A stretch of 64,000 nucleotides of DNA from Candidatus Pristimantibacillus lignocellulolyticus. Lineage in GTDB: Bacteria > Bacillota > Bacilli > Paenibacillales > Paenibacillaceae. Every line of letters begins with the position of its first letter. Position 1 is the first letter of the stretch. The notes beneath the pieces are model-generated. The model was not told the origin of the DNA and made no database searches. It was given only the letters and a program-made list of their open reading frames with translations. Positions 1-8,681 of this stretch are shown here, in pieces. The stretch is from assembly GCA_023639215.1 (NCBI GenBank), contig CP097899.1, forward strand, positions 441,501 to 505,500. Direction: 5' to 3'. The translations under genes were made by a program, and so were the position numbers.

Positions 1-312
1 CGTTGTTAATCCAATTTTGGAGTGTATCTTTCCTATGAACAACCGTCTTTCAATGAATTCTTCATCAATAACACCGGAAGCCAAAGATAGAAAATACCAT
101 CGTTGCGTTTCTTTCAATCGATCCAACGTACTATGTTGTTCAATAATAGTGCGTAATTCAGGTTCAGCCGCCACTTGTTTATATAATTCATCAACAACTT
201 GGTCTACTATAAGTTCAAATTCTTTTGCTTTGCTTTTTAATAAACTCAAATCATTCTCTGTAATACCAATATAACTAATTTGTTGATGTCGTTTCGACCC
301 AAGATTAATCAT
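1..312 (-). CDS. Globin-coupled sensor (HemAT-type), 3' end outside window
   Basis: The first 104 codons of a gene that runs off the left edge. The visible protein is an almost complete protoglobin (sensor globin) domain, which binds haem and senses oxygen. The segment GKIHSKIGL carries the expected proximal haem histidine (H97), and Y44 lies 53 residues before it, the same spacing as Tyr70/His123 of Bacillus subtilis HemAT. The ATG at 312 is preceded by an AGAGGG ribosome site about 9 bases upstream. Globin domains of this type are joined to a chemotaxis signalling domain (HemAT), a diguanylate cyclase or other output. The output domain is outside the window, so the type is unknown. The chemoreceptor gene starting divergently at 559 makes an aerotaxis role reasonable, but this is inference. 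Confidence 0.85.
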   Translation of the reverse strand, partial: MINLGSKRHQQISYIGITENDLSLLKSKAKEFELIVDQVVDELYKQVAAEPELRTIIEQHSTLDRLKETQRWYFLSLASGVIDEEFIERRLFIGKIHSKIGLTT

Positions 313-558
313 AAATGGCCGCCCTCTTCTCATATGTAAATTAATATATATCAATCCTATCAATTACTCTATTGTGTGACTGCAATCTATTTGTAAATTA
401 AAGCAATTAATAATAATTATAGCTTACAAATTTGCATAAGAATATGATGATTAAATATATATTTATATATCCTAAATTTTACCTTGTATATTTATACTAT
501 AAATTAGTTTAATTATATCTATATAAGTATCATACAGGAAAAATTAGGAGTGTGCATC

Positions 559-2625
559 ATGAACAAGTCAACAAGTTGGATGTATCGAATCAATAATGTA
601 TCGTTAAAAGTTAAACTTTCATTATCCATCTGCGCATTAATTGTCATTGTTTTGCTTGGAACGAGTGTTACATTGTATTATTCTGTATCTAAAATCATTT
701 TCGAAAAAGCAAAAGACGAAATGATTGCGAACGGTGATCGAATAGGGGAAGGATTATGGACAGCTGCTCAATTAGAAGCACAATCCATCTACTTAGCATC
801 TGCTCACAACACCTACATAGACTTACTAGAATATCGTGAACAGGAAATGGCTAGTGATAGTAAGTTTTTCTCCTCAGCTAACCCTCATTGGGAAAAAGCT
901 AATAATACACTTAAAACTAGCATTCAGGGCAGCAAAAACAATGAGTCTTTCGCTATTCTTGATTCAAAAGGAATTATAGTAGCAAGTACAGACGATAACT
1001 TGATGCAAGTAGATATGTCTGACCGTGAATATTATCAAAACGCCATTCAAGGGAACAATTATATTAGCGATGCTCTTCTTTCACGAAGTACTAATCATCT
1101 AGTTGTATTTTTTGCACAACCGATTACAAATAAAGACGGTAACGTACTAGGTGTTTTTGTTGCCTCAGTAAACAGTACGTTTTTCACCGAGAAATTAGAT
1201 AATGTAAGTATTAATCAAGACGGTTACATATCGATTATGAGTCGATCTGGTATTACTCTATATCATTCGAAAGAACCAGATGCAATCGGTAATAAAGTTG
1301 AGGCTGAAGGCATTGACGCCTTTCTAGCTCAACGGGCGACTGATAATATCATCCGTGGCGATTTCGATGGAAATGATAGCTATACTCGATATACAAAAAT
1401 TCCAAATGCGGATTGGATTGTCTTAGTTTCCGATACCTATACGGATATTAACCAACCCATTAACAGCATGCTTAAAAGAGTCATTATAATTACAATTGCC
1501 GCATTATTAATTGCTATAATAGTAGGGCAAGTAATTGCCAATTATATTTGCAAGCCAATTATTCAGCTAACGAAGGCATCCAGACAACTTGCCCTCGGTG
1601 ATTTGACAGTAAAGGCGAACGGAAAATATACCAGTGAATTTAAAGAGTTAGCAGATAGCTTTAATACTATGGTTGATCAACAGAATATGCTCATTTCAAA
1701 TATGAATAAATCTATCCATGTCTTAACTAGAAGCACTAATGAACTCGATGCATCTGCGAAGCAGACTGCGACTTCTATTGCTGAAACAACAACAACTAGT
1801 ACGGAAATTGCTAATGCCATGGAATCACAATCCTATGACACGGAGCAAATTTCGGATAAATTCTACGGTTTCGGTCAGAAATTCGAATTAATTACGCAAC
1901 AAGTTCAGTCCATTCAAGATAGATCAGAGGATATTGTTGAAGTCTTTCATTCCAGTGAAAAAGTCATTGAAAATCTTATCAACATAAAAGATGTTCATGA
2001 GAAAGAAGTTCAAAAAATATATGAGATTACAAGTAACCTTGAAGAAAGTTCTAGTCATATTAGTAAAATTACAGAAACAATTGCTCATATTTCCGGACAA
2101 ACTAACTTGCTTGCCTTAAATGCTTCAATCGAAGCAGCACGAGCAGGTGAACATGGACGTGGCTTTGCTGTTGTCGCTTCCGAGATTCGTAAATTAGCTG
2201 AACAAAGTTCTATCCAATCTCAAGAAATCAATGAAATTATTCAAAAAAACTTACTATATGTCACTCAAAACAATGCAAGTGTTAACGAAATCCGTGAGGT
2301 TACACATTTACAAGATCGATATGTCCAGCAAACTAGTGAAGCCTTCACTACAATATTCCACAATATTTCTCAAATAAAGGCTCAAATTATGGCTATGGTT
2401 AGCGATGTATCTACAATGGAAAAAGACAAGGATGACATGCTAGTAGCAACTCAAAACCTATCTGCTACAGGAGAAGAAGTGTCTGCTTCCGTTGAAGAAG
2501 TCTCTGCTACGATGCAAGAACAATCGGCAATGGTACAACAACTCTCAGGTATGGTGGATACGATTGATTCATTGACTAAGGAACTTGCAATAGCGGCATC
2601 TAAATTCAAAACAGAACAACAATAA
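559..2625 (+). CDS. Methyl-accepting chemotaxis protein with dCache sensor
   Basis: A transmembrane chemoreceptor of 688 residues. A first membrane helix (about residues 18-40) is followed by an extracytoplasmic double Cache ligand domain to about residue 295, a second membrane helix (about 300-322), a HAMP linker and a cytoplasmic coiled-coil signalling domain. The signalling hairpin is unmistakable (LLALNASIEAARAGEHGRGF, around residue 520) and would contact CheA/CheW. I start at ATG 559, which sits 8 bases after AGGAG; an in-frame GTG at 550 overlaps that ribosome site. There is no CheR/CheB-binding pentapeptide at the C-terminus, which is usual for Bacillota receptors. The ligand cannot be told from sequence; small organic molecules such as amino acids or organic acids are typical of dCache domains. 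No other chemotaxis gene is nearby. Confidence 0.93.
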   Translation: MNKSTSWMYRINNVSLKVKLSLSICALIVIVLLGTSVTLYYSVSKIIFEKAKDEMIANGDRIGEGLWTAAQLEAQSIYLASAHNTYIDLLEYREQEMASDSKFFSSANPHWEKANNTLKTSIQGSKNNESFAILDSKGIIVASTDDNLMQVDMSDREYYQNAIQGNNYISDALLSRSTNHLVVFFAQPITNKDGNVLGVFVASVNSTFFTEKLDNVSINQDGYISIMSRSGITLYHSKEPDAIGNKVEAEGIDAFLAQRATDNIIRGDFDGNDSYTRYTKIPNADWIVLVSDTYTDINQPINSMLKRVIIITIAALLIAIIVGQVIANYICKPIIQLTKASRQLALGDLTVKANGKYTSEFKELADSFNTMVDQQNMLISNMNKSIHVLTRSTNELDASAKQTATSIAETTTTSTEIANAMESQSYDTEQISDKFYGFGQKFELITQQVQSIQDRSEDIVEVFHSSEKVIENLINIKDVHEKEVQKIYEITSNLEESSSHISKITETIAHISGQTNLLALNASIEAARAGEHGRGFAVVASEIRKLAEQSSIQSQEINEIIQKNLLYVTQNNASVNEIREVTHLQDRYVQQTSEAFTTIFHNISQIKAQIMAMVSDVSTMEKDKDDMLVATQNLSATGEEVSASVEEVSATMQEQSAMVQQLSGMVDTIDSLTKELAIAASKFKTEQQ

Positions 2626-2661
2626 TAGTAGGAGTAATTCACCACTTCTCTTTTGAGAAAA

Positions 2662-2724
2662 AATAAGCGATTCATCTCTTTCTACACTACTAAGGTAGGT
2701 AAAGGATGAATCGCTTTATTTTTC
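2662..2724. terminator. Bidirectional terminator between converging genes
   Basis: An inverted repeat (AATAAGCGATTCATC against GATGAATCGCTTTATT) with a loop of about 28 bases, flanked by A-rich and T-rich tracts. It lies between the chemoreceptor gene and the converging oxidoreductase gene and can serve both. Confidence 0.75.
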
Positions 2725-2737
2725 TAACACTTTGCTG

Positions 2738-3766
2738 CTATAAAGATACCAACTTGTTAGTATCGACCCAAGCTCCAGCTTGGTCGGCAGATTGAATTTC
2801 TGCTTCAATAATTTCCATAGTTGCCGCAGCACTTTCAGGCGAGCAAGTATCAAGAGAAGTCTCATTTACAATAGCATTCGTAAAATAAAGTAGTTCTCTA
2901 TAATAGCCAGCATCTGGTGAAAGTTCGGCAACATAGCCAGCTTCATTTTTCGGATTGATATTAACTGTTCCGTTTTTGAACACCATATTTCCTTTTTCAA
3001 AATTAACTCGATATGTCATTTCAAATCCATGATCGCCTTCTAGCGTCCAATCCGCTTGAGCATTAATGACCTTCCCATCGGGATATACATAATTCGTAGA
3101 AACGATATCATATCCATTTGTAGAAACGACTGAGCGACCCAATGTAGATACTTTATCGGGCTTTCCAAACAACCAATGAATCATATCCGTGTCGTGAATA
3201 TGCATATCTAGCAAGCATCCACCACTTAATTCTCCGTTCATAAACCATCCTTTAGGAGCCTCTGAACCTCTGAAGAAATATCCACCTGTAACTTGTCCTA
3301 GATTGCCACTCTCTACAGTTTCTTTCAATACTTCATAAGCAGGCCAAAAACGTAAACATTGTCCAATCATAAGCTTCTTACCATGTTTGCTTGCTGTCTC
3401 TGCCATTATTCTAGCATCTGCAGCATTTCTTGCTGCTGGTTTCTCGCAAAACACATGATAACCACGTTCTAATAAATTACAAGTAAGTTCAGCATGTAAA
3501 TAGGTAGGTAACGTAATATCTATCATATCTAACTGTTCATTTGCCAACATATCTTCAATATTTTCATACAATCGATATGGTGATAAATCGTAGATTTCCT
3601 TTTCAGTAGCCATATTGCCTTCTGCTTTAGATGATTTAAGTTGCTCGATTTGAATATCACAAATCGCACTCAATTGAATCGGATGACCTTCATTCATCAA
3701 ACGCTCATAATTATCAAAATGCATTCTTCCCATAAATCCAAATCCAATTAATCCTATCTTCAACAT
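2738..3766 (-). CDS. Gfo/Idh/MocA family NAD(P)-dependent oxidoreductase
   Basis: A 342-residue dehydrogenase of the inositol 2-dehydrogenase/glucose-fructose oxidoreductase family. The N-terminal Rossmann fold begins with IGFGFMGRMH (dinucleotide loop), the family EKPAARN motif (the usual EKP) follows near residue 100, and the C-terminal half has the GGCLLDMHIHDTDM segment containing the catalytic-site Asp/His pattern. Members oxidise or epimerise sugars, inositols or sugar acids in the cytoplasm; the substrate here is unknown. An in-frame ATG further upstream (3820) exists, but the ATG at 3766 has TAGGAGG 7 bases ahead and puts the Rossmann strand at the N-terminus. It lies downstream of the isomerase gene (3919-4764) on the same strand, separated by two hairpin repeats, and is probably co-transcribed with it under the divergent AraC regulator. 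Confidence 0.88.
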   Translation of the reverse strand: MLKIGLIGFGFMGRMHFDNYERLMNEGHPIQLSAICDIQIEQLKSSKAEGNMATEKEIYDLSPYRLYENIEDMLANEQLDMIDITLPTYLHAELTCNLLERGYHVFCEKPAARNAADARIMAETASKHGKKLMIGQCLRFWPAYEVLKETVESGNLGQVTGGYFFRGSEAPKGWFMNGELSGGCLLDMHIHDTDMIHWLFGKPDKVSTLGRSVVSTNGYDIVSTNYVYPDGKVINAQADWTLEGDHGFEMTYRVNFEKGNMVFKNGTVNINPKNEAGYVAELSPDAGYYRELLYFTNAIVNETSLDTCSPESAAATMEIIEAEIQSADQAGAWVDTNKLVSL

Positions 3767-3813
3767 TCCTATTCCTCCTAAAAACTTTTTGTAGCTCCAT
3801 AAGTATCTTCTTC

Positions 3814-3920
3814 GTAACAAAAAGTTACCTCGGAAGCATAAACCAACTTGTTGTTAACTATCGTATTAGCTGCCTAGCAACAACAAGTTGCCTTGAAAGC
3901 ATAAGCAACTTGTTGTTGCT
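3814..3920. repeat. Two tandem hairpin repeats between isomerase and dehydrogenase genes
   Basis: Two related units of about 44 bases, at 3814-3857 and 3876-3920. Unit two is a perfect 16-bp inverted repeat (AGCAACAACAAGTTGC and its complement) around a 13-base loop. Unit one has the same layout and the shared central GAAGCATAA-type loop, with a degraded left arm. Unit two overlaps the last two bases of the isomerase stop codon, and unit one lies directly upstream of the next gene's ribosome site. No T-tract follows either, so these look like RNA-stabilising or processing hairpins, or a duplicated small palindromic element, rather than ordinary terminators. Confidence 0.75.
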
Positions 3921-4764
3921 ACCTTCTGCCCAAAATGGCATCCATCGCAGCCGATGTATTATATATAATTTGATTTGCATGATGAGTATAAGGAGGAATC
4001 ATTTCCGCTGTAACATAATTATTATAGCCAATATCTTGAAGCGCCTTCATAACAGCCGGATAGTTTACATCACCAGCAAGCAGATCAACGAAGCCATGTA
4101 ACCCACCAGCTTGACGGCGATAATCTTTGAAGTGTACTTTCTTAATGCGATGGCCTAATATTTTAATCCAATGCTCTGGATAACCATTGTGCACAGTATT
4201 TCCGACATCAAAGTATGAACCTACATACTCTGATCCAATATCATCAATAAACGTCTTCATTTCTAGTGGAGACAATAGAAATTTATTCCATACATTTTCA
4301 ATACCGATATTAACACCATTATTTTTGGCATCAATAGCAAGTTTACTAATCGTCTCTAATGCGCGATCATAAGCACGATCGTACTCGACAACTTCACTAC
4401 CAGGTATAAAATCAACACCTACTGCTCCAGGAATTACTAATATCGTATCAACACCGAATGCTGCAGCAAGCTCTAGTTGCTTCTTGCATACGTCCATAGC
4501 TTTTTCACGTTTATCACTCGACTCACTCGTCATTGAATAATCCCAATACAATCCTGTTGCTAAGCCACATATTTCAAGATCAACTGCTTCTAGTTGTGTT
4601 TGAATCTCACGAACCTCTTTTTCAGTAGTTTGCAGTCCTAGTTCACCTGATTCATTAAGTGATAACTCAATACCTTCAAACCCTGCATCTTTGGCTAATG
4701 ATATACAATCAGCAATAGATGTCCCATCTTGAAACGACCAAATATTAATCCCTTTTTTCATCAT
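3919..4764 (-). CDS. Sugar phosphate isomerase/epimerase (xylose isomerase-like TIM barrel)
   Basis: A 281-residue AP-endonuclease-2 superfamily TIM barrel, the fold of IolE, IolI and many sugar epimerases. It begins with a short strand (KGINIWSFQDG) and has the metal-site pattern of the family: an early Glu (GFEGIELSLNE), a Glu in the middle (GIENVWNKFLLSP), an Asp/His segment (YFDVGNTVHNG, KKVHFKDY) and a late Glu (YVTAEMIPP). It is likely a cytoplasmic, divalent metal-dependent isomerase, epimerase or dehydratase acting on a sugar or inositol derivative; the exact reaction cannot be read. Two adjacent ATGs (4764, 4761) follow a GAGAGGA ribosome site. It is the first gene of a pair with the downstream oxidoreductase and is divergent from the AraC regulator at 5061. 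Confidence 0.85.
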   Translation of the reverse strand: MMKKGINIWSFQDGTSIADCISLAKDAGFEGIELSLNESGELGLQTTEKEVREIQTQLEAVDLEICGLATGLYWDYSMTSESSDKREKAMDVCKKQLELAAAFGVDTILVIPGAVGVDFIPGSEVVEYDRAYDRALETISKLAIDAKNNGVNIGIENVWNKFLLSPLEMKTFIDDIGSEYVGSYFDVGNTVHNGYPEHWIKILGHRIKKVHFKDYRRQAGGLHGFVDLLAGDVNYPAVMKALQDIGYNNYVTAEMIPPYTHHANQIIYNTSAAMDAILGRR

Positions 4765-4996
4765 ATTACATCCTCTCTTATCACTTGCTTACCTATGAGT
4801 ATAAAGAAAAAAGTTAATGAAATATTTAGAAGAAAGAGGTATTTTGTGGATTATTCCGAGATGTTTTTATTATATTACTATTAGTAATTATTGTTGGATA
4901 ATCAAGAGTTAAATACTATTCGACGGTTAAATTAGTTAAGCATAATTCTAACTAACTTGCATTATTCCGTTTAACTTATGATTTTCATCTTTCAAC

Positions 4997-5026
4997 TTTA
5001 CGACATTCATAGATCAGCCGTATAAT
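4997..5026 (+). promoter_or_regulatory. Candidate promoter of the AraC gene
   Basis: TATAAT at 5021-5026 lies 35 bases before the AraC start, with a weak -35 candidate (TTTACG, 4997-5002) at 18-base spacing. The rest of the roughly 300-base divergent gap is AT-rich, and I see no clear operator in it. Confidence 0.4.
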
Positions 5027-5060
5027 ATAGGGATAATAGGTACTAGGAGGGCTAATTGTA

Positions 5061-5933
5061 ATGGAAACGCCGTTTAGAGAATGGTCACCCAGTATTCACT
5101 ATGCTCAAAAGCAAACTCTGCCCTACGGCAAGCTACCTAGAAGAAGGTTATATGATTTTGAGTTACTTTACGTTAGTCATGGAGAAGCTGCTACTGAGAT
5201 GAATGACCAACGATATCTATTAAAAGAGGGGCAGTTAATCTTTTTATCAGCTGGAATCTATCATCAGAATGAGATAGTTTCACGGAATAATGCTCAATTT
5301 ATTGGTATTCATTTTGACTTTTTTGATGAGCTTGATATTCAAACAGAAGAGGATATGGTCGTTAATGAAGATAAGGTACAGTTAGATAAATTTTGTATCG
5401 AAGCAGTCGCTTCATCATTCTCCCCCTTATCAGAGGACCCTGTTTATACACCGTCTTTAGAATGTGTGCAACTAATGGAACAACTTGTATATGAATTTAC
5501 AAATCGATCACTGGGCTATGAGTTAGTATGTAAAGCTTTAATGTTGCAAATATTAGTCTATCTATTGCGTACGCAAATAACACGCCAATTAGAGGACAAG
5601 TCGATACACAATATCGCTATCAAGAAATTGATGGATGCAATCAAGCTTGAGCCTTCTGGCGCTTGGAGTAATAAATCTTTAGCAGAGATAATGTGCTTGA
5701 ACGAGGATCATATGGCTAAGCTATTCAAAAAGGTAGCGAGAATGACTCCTGGAGAATACGTCAGTTCCATTAGACACCATCATGCTCGGCGCCTATTAAG
5801 AGAAACTAATCTTTCTATTGAGGCAGTGGGGGTAGAAGTAGGTTACTCAGATCCTCATTATTTCAGCAGAATCTTCCGAAAGCATGAAACTATTTCTCCG
5901 AAAGAATATCGTAAACTATCACGAATTTTATAA
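5061..5933 (+). CDS. AraC family transcriptional regulator
   Basis: A 290-residue one-component regulator. The N-terminal half is a cupin-like arabinose-binding fold (alternating strands, with the HGEAATEMND and KEGQLIFLSAGIYHQNE segments), and the last 100 residues are a two-helix-turn-helix AraC domain, ending in the signature VGYSDPHYFSRIFRKHETIS and SPKEYRK. The ATG at 5061 follows AGGAGG by 10 bases. It is divergent from the isomerase/oxidoreductase pair at 2738-4764 and is very probably their activator, responding to a sugar-like ligand. A strong terminator follows. Confidence 0.9.
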   Translation: METPFREWSPSIHYAQKQTLPYGKLPRRRLYDFELLYVSHGEAATEMNDQRYLLKEGQLIFLSAGIYHQNEIVSRNNAQFIGIHFDFFDELDIQTEEDMVVNEDKVQLDKFCIEAVASSFSPLSEDPVYTPSLECVQLMEQLVYEFTNRSLGYELVCKALMLQILVYLLRTQITRQLEDKSIHNIAIKKLMDAIKLEPSGAWSNKSLAEIMCLNEDHMAKLFKKVARMTPGEYVSSIRHHHARRLLRETNLSIEAVGVEVGYSDPHYFSRIFRKHETISPKEYRKLSRIL

Positions 5934-5975
5934 AGTGATTAAAAATAATAATTAGCAGTGACTTTATTACGAAAA

Positions 5976-6022
5976 GTACCCATAGACTAAACACTTTTTC
6001 TAAGTGTTTAGTCTATGGGTAC
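5976..6022. terminator. Strong bidirectional terminator
   Basis: A perfect 20-bp inverted repeat (5976-5995 with 6003-6022) around a 7-base loop. It sits between the AraC gene and the converging kinase gene and marks the 3' end of the sialic acid operon. Confidence 0.85.
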
Positions 6023-6048
6023 CACTGTAATGTGAACTAATGTTGAAT

Positions 6049-6936
6049 CTACTTAGATAAATACATTGATGAAGCTCCTAGCAATCCTGCTCTATTTCCA
6101 AGCATTGCAGGGACAATTTGCACTTGAGAAAAACTACTCATTACTAATCTCTTTGTTTTTCTCACAATTATCTCAATGATTGCTTTTCTCTCCATAATTC
6201 CTCCACCTAGCACGATTAAGGAAGGGTTAAAAATATGTACCAACGACGCTAAACCACTAGCAACCTCATCTGTCCATCTTTCAACAATAGGACCTATTTC
6301 TTCTTCCCCTTGTTCCCATAGCTCATAGATGATTTTACCACTGTTCCAATTAGGATTTACTTGCTGAGCGAATGAGACGAGAGCACTTGTCGATGCATAA
6401 CTTTCATAATAAGGCATGCTATTTCCTTGCTGAACTTCCTCAAGTGGATGAGTCAATATATGTCCAAATTCTGCTGCACTACCACTTGCGCCACGATAGA
6501 TTTCCCTATCAATAACGATTGCTCCACCAATTCCCGTCCCATAGGTCAAACATATAAAGTGCTCCGTTCCTTTTCCAGCACCATAGTTAGCTTCCCCTAG
6601 CGCTGCTGCATTAACGTCATTTTCTACACGTACGGGTACGTGAAAAGCCTCTTCAAGTATATCTCTTAGCCTCATCCCCGTATATTGTGGAATGTTTTCA
6701 TTAGCATATATAATGTAACCTTCATCTACATTAACTTGTCCTGCAGTACTAATTGCAATCGCATCATATCCCTCATACTCTGATAAATGTGCGATTAGTT
6801 TCTTAATAACAGCAGGACCACCAAGTTGACTATCTGTATCATAATCTCGATATGCTTCAATAGAACCATCTAACATACAACATATCGCTATTTTTGTTTT
6901 CGTTCCACCTATATCAGCAGCCAAAATTCTGTTCAT
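6049..6936 (-). CDS. nanK: ROK family sugar kinase, probable N-acetylmannosamine kinase
   Basis: A 295-residue ROK kinase that probably phosphorylates N-acetylmannosamine to ManNAc-6-phosphate in the cytoplasm. The phosphate loop DIGGTKTKIA is at residues 8-17, the catalytic aspartate is D107 in ENDVNAAALGE, and the second phosphate motif is YGTGIGG. The EFGH histidine (H159) is kept, but the usual ROK zinc motif CxCGxxGC that should follow is absent: residues 160-178 contain no cysteine. Zinc-free ROK kinases exist, for example Listeria BglK. I start at the ATG at 6936, 8 bases after TGAGG; the upstream ATG at 6942 is too close to that site. It is last in the operon after nanA and nanE. The ManNAc assignment rests on this context; glucose or another hexosamine is the alternative. 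Confidence 0.82.
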   Translation of the reverse strand: MNRILAADIGGTKTKIAICCMLDGSIEAYRDYDTDSQLGGPAVIKKLIAHLSEYEGYDAIAISTAGQVNVDEGYIIYANENIPQYTGMRLRDILEEAFHVPVRVENDVNAAALGEANYGAGKGTEHFICLTYGTGIGGAIVIDREIYRGASGSAAEFGHILTHPLEEVQQGNSMPYYESYASTSALVSFAQQVNPNWNSGKIIYELWEQGEEEIGPIVERWTDEVASGLASLVHIFNPSLIVLGGGIMERKAIIEIIVRKTKRLVMSSFSQVQIVPAMLGNRAGLLGASSMYLSK

Positions 6937-6974
6937 GAGCATAACCTCATTTCAAAGATTATCGCCATTCTCAA

Positions 6975-7889
6975 TTAACTATTAGCATACTTTTCAATGG
7001 TTCGGTCAATTAAATTAACGATCTCTATAATCATTTCAACATCTTCTAATGTTGTCGATGCCAGAGGTTTTCTCACTCCACCTACAACAACACCTCTTAT
7101 TGCTAGTACATCCTTAATGACTGCATACATATGTCCTTGACAAGAACAAAGCTTAACAATAATTTCATTTATATCACTTTGAAGTGATGTCGCAGTTGCC
7201 ATATCACCTTGTTTTACTAACTCTATTGCCTTAAGGAATAATTCAGGCATTGCCGCATAAGTTCCACCAATTCCACCATTTGCCCCCATCATTAAACCCG
7301 ATACAAATTGTTCATCTGGGCCATTAAATACTAATGTGTTTGGTCCACCTACACGTTTGAAACGCTCAATGTCCATTGTTGGCATCGATGAGTTTTTAAC
7401 ACCAATTACTTTTTTGTTGGCGATTAACTTTGAAAAGACGCTAGGTGTTAACGTATATCCTGTTGTTTGCGGTATATTGTAAGCAATAAATGGTAGCGAA
7501 CAATGCTCCATAATATCATTCCAGTATTGCAGTACAGAATCATCAGGTAATTTAAAGTAAATAGGAGGTATTGCTGATATTGCATCATAACCCAAACTTT
7601 CCGCATGCTTCGCAAGAGCAATACTATCGCGAGTTGAGGGCGCACCTACATGAGCAATTAATGTTAATTTTCCACGCATAATGTTAGCCACATAAGTTAG
7701 AACTGCCTTACGCTCTTCTAAATTTTGATAAATACATTCACCTGAACTTCCACCTACATATAGTCCTTGAACATTTTTTTCATATAAATAGGTCGCTAAA
7801 TCTTCCGTGCGTGCAGGTGAAATTTCGCCATCATCATCATAGCAAGCATAAAAAGCTGGAATAACTCCAAATAATTGATCAGTTCTCAT
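6975..7889 (-). CDS. nanA: N-acetylneuraminate lyase
   Basis: A 304-residue class I aldolase of the DHDPS/NAL family, expected to split N-acetylneuraminic acid into N-acetylmannosamine and pyruvate. The substrate loop YVGGSSGE (44-51), the catalytic tyrosine Y137 in YNIPQTTGY and the Schiff-base lysine K165 in GVKNSS are all present. The Tyr-Asn-Ile-Pro and GVKNSS forms fit the sialate lyase branch better than dihydrodipicolinate synthase. The ATG at 7889 follows AAGGAG by 8 bases. Its position between nanE and a ROK kinase gives a complete three-step route from sialic acid to GlcNAc-6-phosphate. nagA/nagB, needed for the next steps, are not in the window. Confidence 0.92.
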   Translation of the reverse strand: MRTDQLFGVIPAFYACYDDDGEISPARTEDLATYLYEKNVQGLYVGGSSGECIYQNLEERKAVLTYVANIMRGKLTLIAHVGAPSTRDSIALAKHAESLGYDAISAIPPIYFKLPDDSVLQYWNDIMEHCSLPFIAYNIPQTTGYTLTPSVFSKLIANKKVIGVKNSSMPTMDIERFKRVGGPNTLVFNGPDEQFVSGLMMGANGGIGGTYAAMPELFLKAIELVKQGDMATATSLQSDINEIIVKLCSCQGHMYAVIKDVLAIRGVVVGGVRKPLASTTLEDVEMIIEIVNLIDRTIEKYANS

Positions 7890-7949
7890 GATTCGTTCTC
7901 CTTCTTATCTATCCTTAGAGTGAAAGAACAGGCAATAAATAATGTTCTA

Positions 7950-8633
7950 TTATTGTGAATCAATCATCGCTACAAAACGTTTCGTAATCTCCATAGGTCT
8001 TGTTATTGCACCGCCGACAACAGCAGCATATGCACCCAATTGTAGACACCGTTTAAACATCTCAGGTGTAATGACATTTCCTTCAGCAATAACAGGAATA
8101 TGTACACGACTTAATACTTCTTTAAGAAATTCAAAATCATTTTCATATAATTTCGAGCCTGCCGTTTTCGCGGTATAACCATACAATGTTGTGGAAACAC
8201 AATCGAATCCAAGTGATTCTGCTAATATTGCTTCTTCCACAGAAGAAATATCAGCCATTAATTGGGTCGTAGGACTAACTGTTCTCACATGAGCAATCAA
8301 TTGTTCTATCGTAACCCCTTTAGGACGAGATCGTATTGTACTGTCTAGAGCAATCATTTCACAGCCACTTGCGAGTAATTCATTTATTTCTTGTTGAGTA
8401 GCTGTTATAAAAACATCACTATCATCATAATCTCGTTTAACGATACCAATGACCGGGAGTTTTAACTCTTCTTTAATGGTTTCAATATCTATTTTAGAGT
8501 TAGCACGTATGCCAACTGCTCCTCCCAAATAAGCCGCATAGGCCATTCTGCTCATAATATATGGATTATGCAATGGCTCATTTTCTAAAGCTTGGCATGA
8601 AACAATTAAACCGCCCTTGATGGATGATAACAA
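7950..8633 (-). CDS. nanE: N-acylglucosamine-6-phosphate 2-epimerase
   Basis: A 227-residue TIM-barrel enzyme converting ManNAc-6-phosphate to GlcNAc-6-phosphate. It begins with the family pattern KGGLIVSCQALENEPLH and continues with GAVGIRANS, the catalytic-lysine strand PVIGIVKRDY and the phosphate-binding C-terminal GNVITPEMF and GAYAAVVGGAITRP. A TTG at 8642 directly abuts the AGGGGG ribosome site, so I prefer the TTG at 8633, which has 9-base spacing; both are non-ATG starts. It follows the permease gene by about 48 bases and precedes nanA, within one minus-strand operon. Confidence 0.9.
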   Translation of the reverse strand: MLSSIKGGLIVSCQALENEPLHNPYIMSRMAYAAYLGGAVGIRANSKIDIETIKEELKLPVIGIVKRDYDDSDVFITATQQEINELLASGCEMIALDSTIRSRPKGVTIEQLIAHVRTVSPTTQLMADISSVEEAILAESLGFDCVSTTLYGYTAKTAGSKLYENDFEFLKEVLSRVHIPVIAEGNVITPEMFKRCLQLGAYAAVVGGAITRPMEITKRFVAMIDSQ

Positions 8634-8681
8634 TATAATCAACCCCCTACTATAGGTAATTACATGTACTTATTATGACGT

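Noticed and set aside
17..274. 85-codon plus-strand frame at the left edge
   Set aside because: It is antisense to the globin-coupled sensor, which has haem-site residues, a start codon and a ribosome site.
3814..3920. CRISPR-like array
   Set aside because: Only two diverged palindromic units, with no regular spacers and no cas genes.
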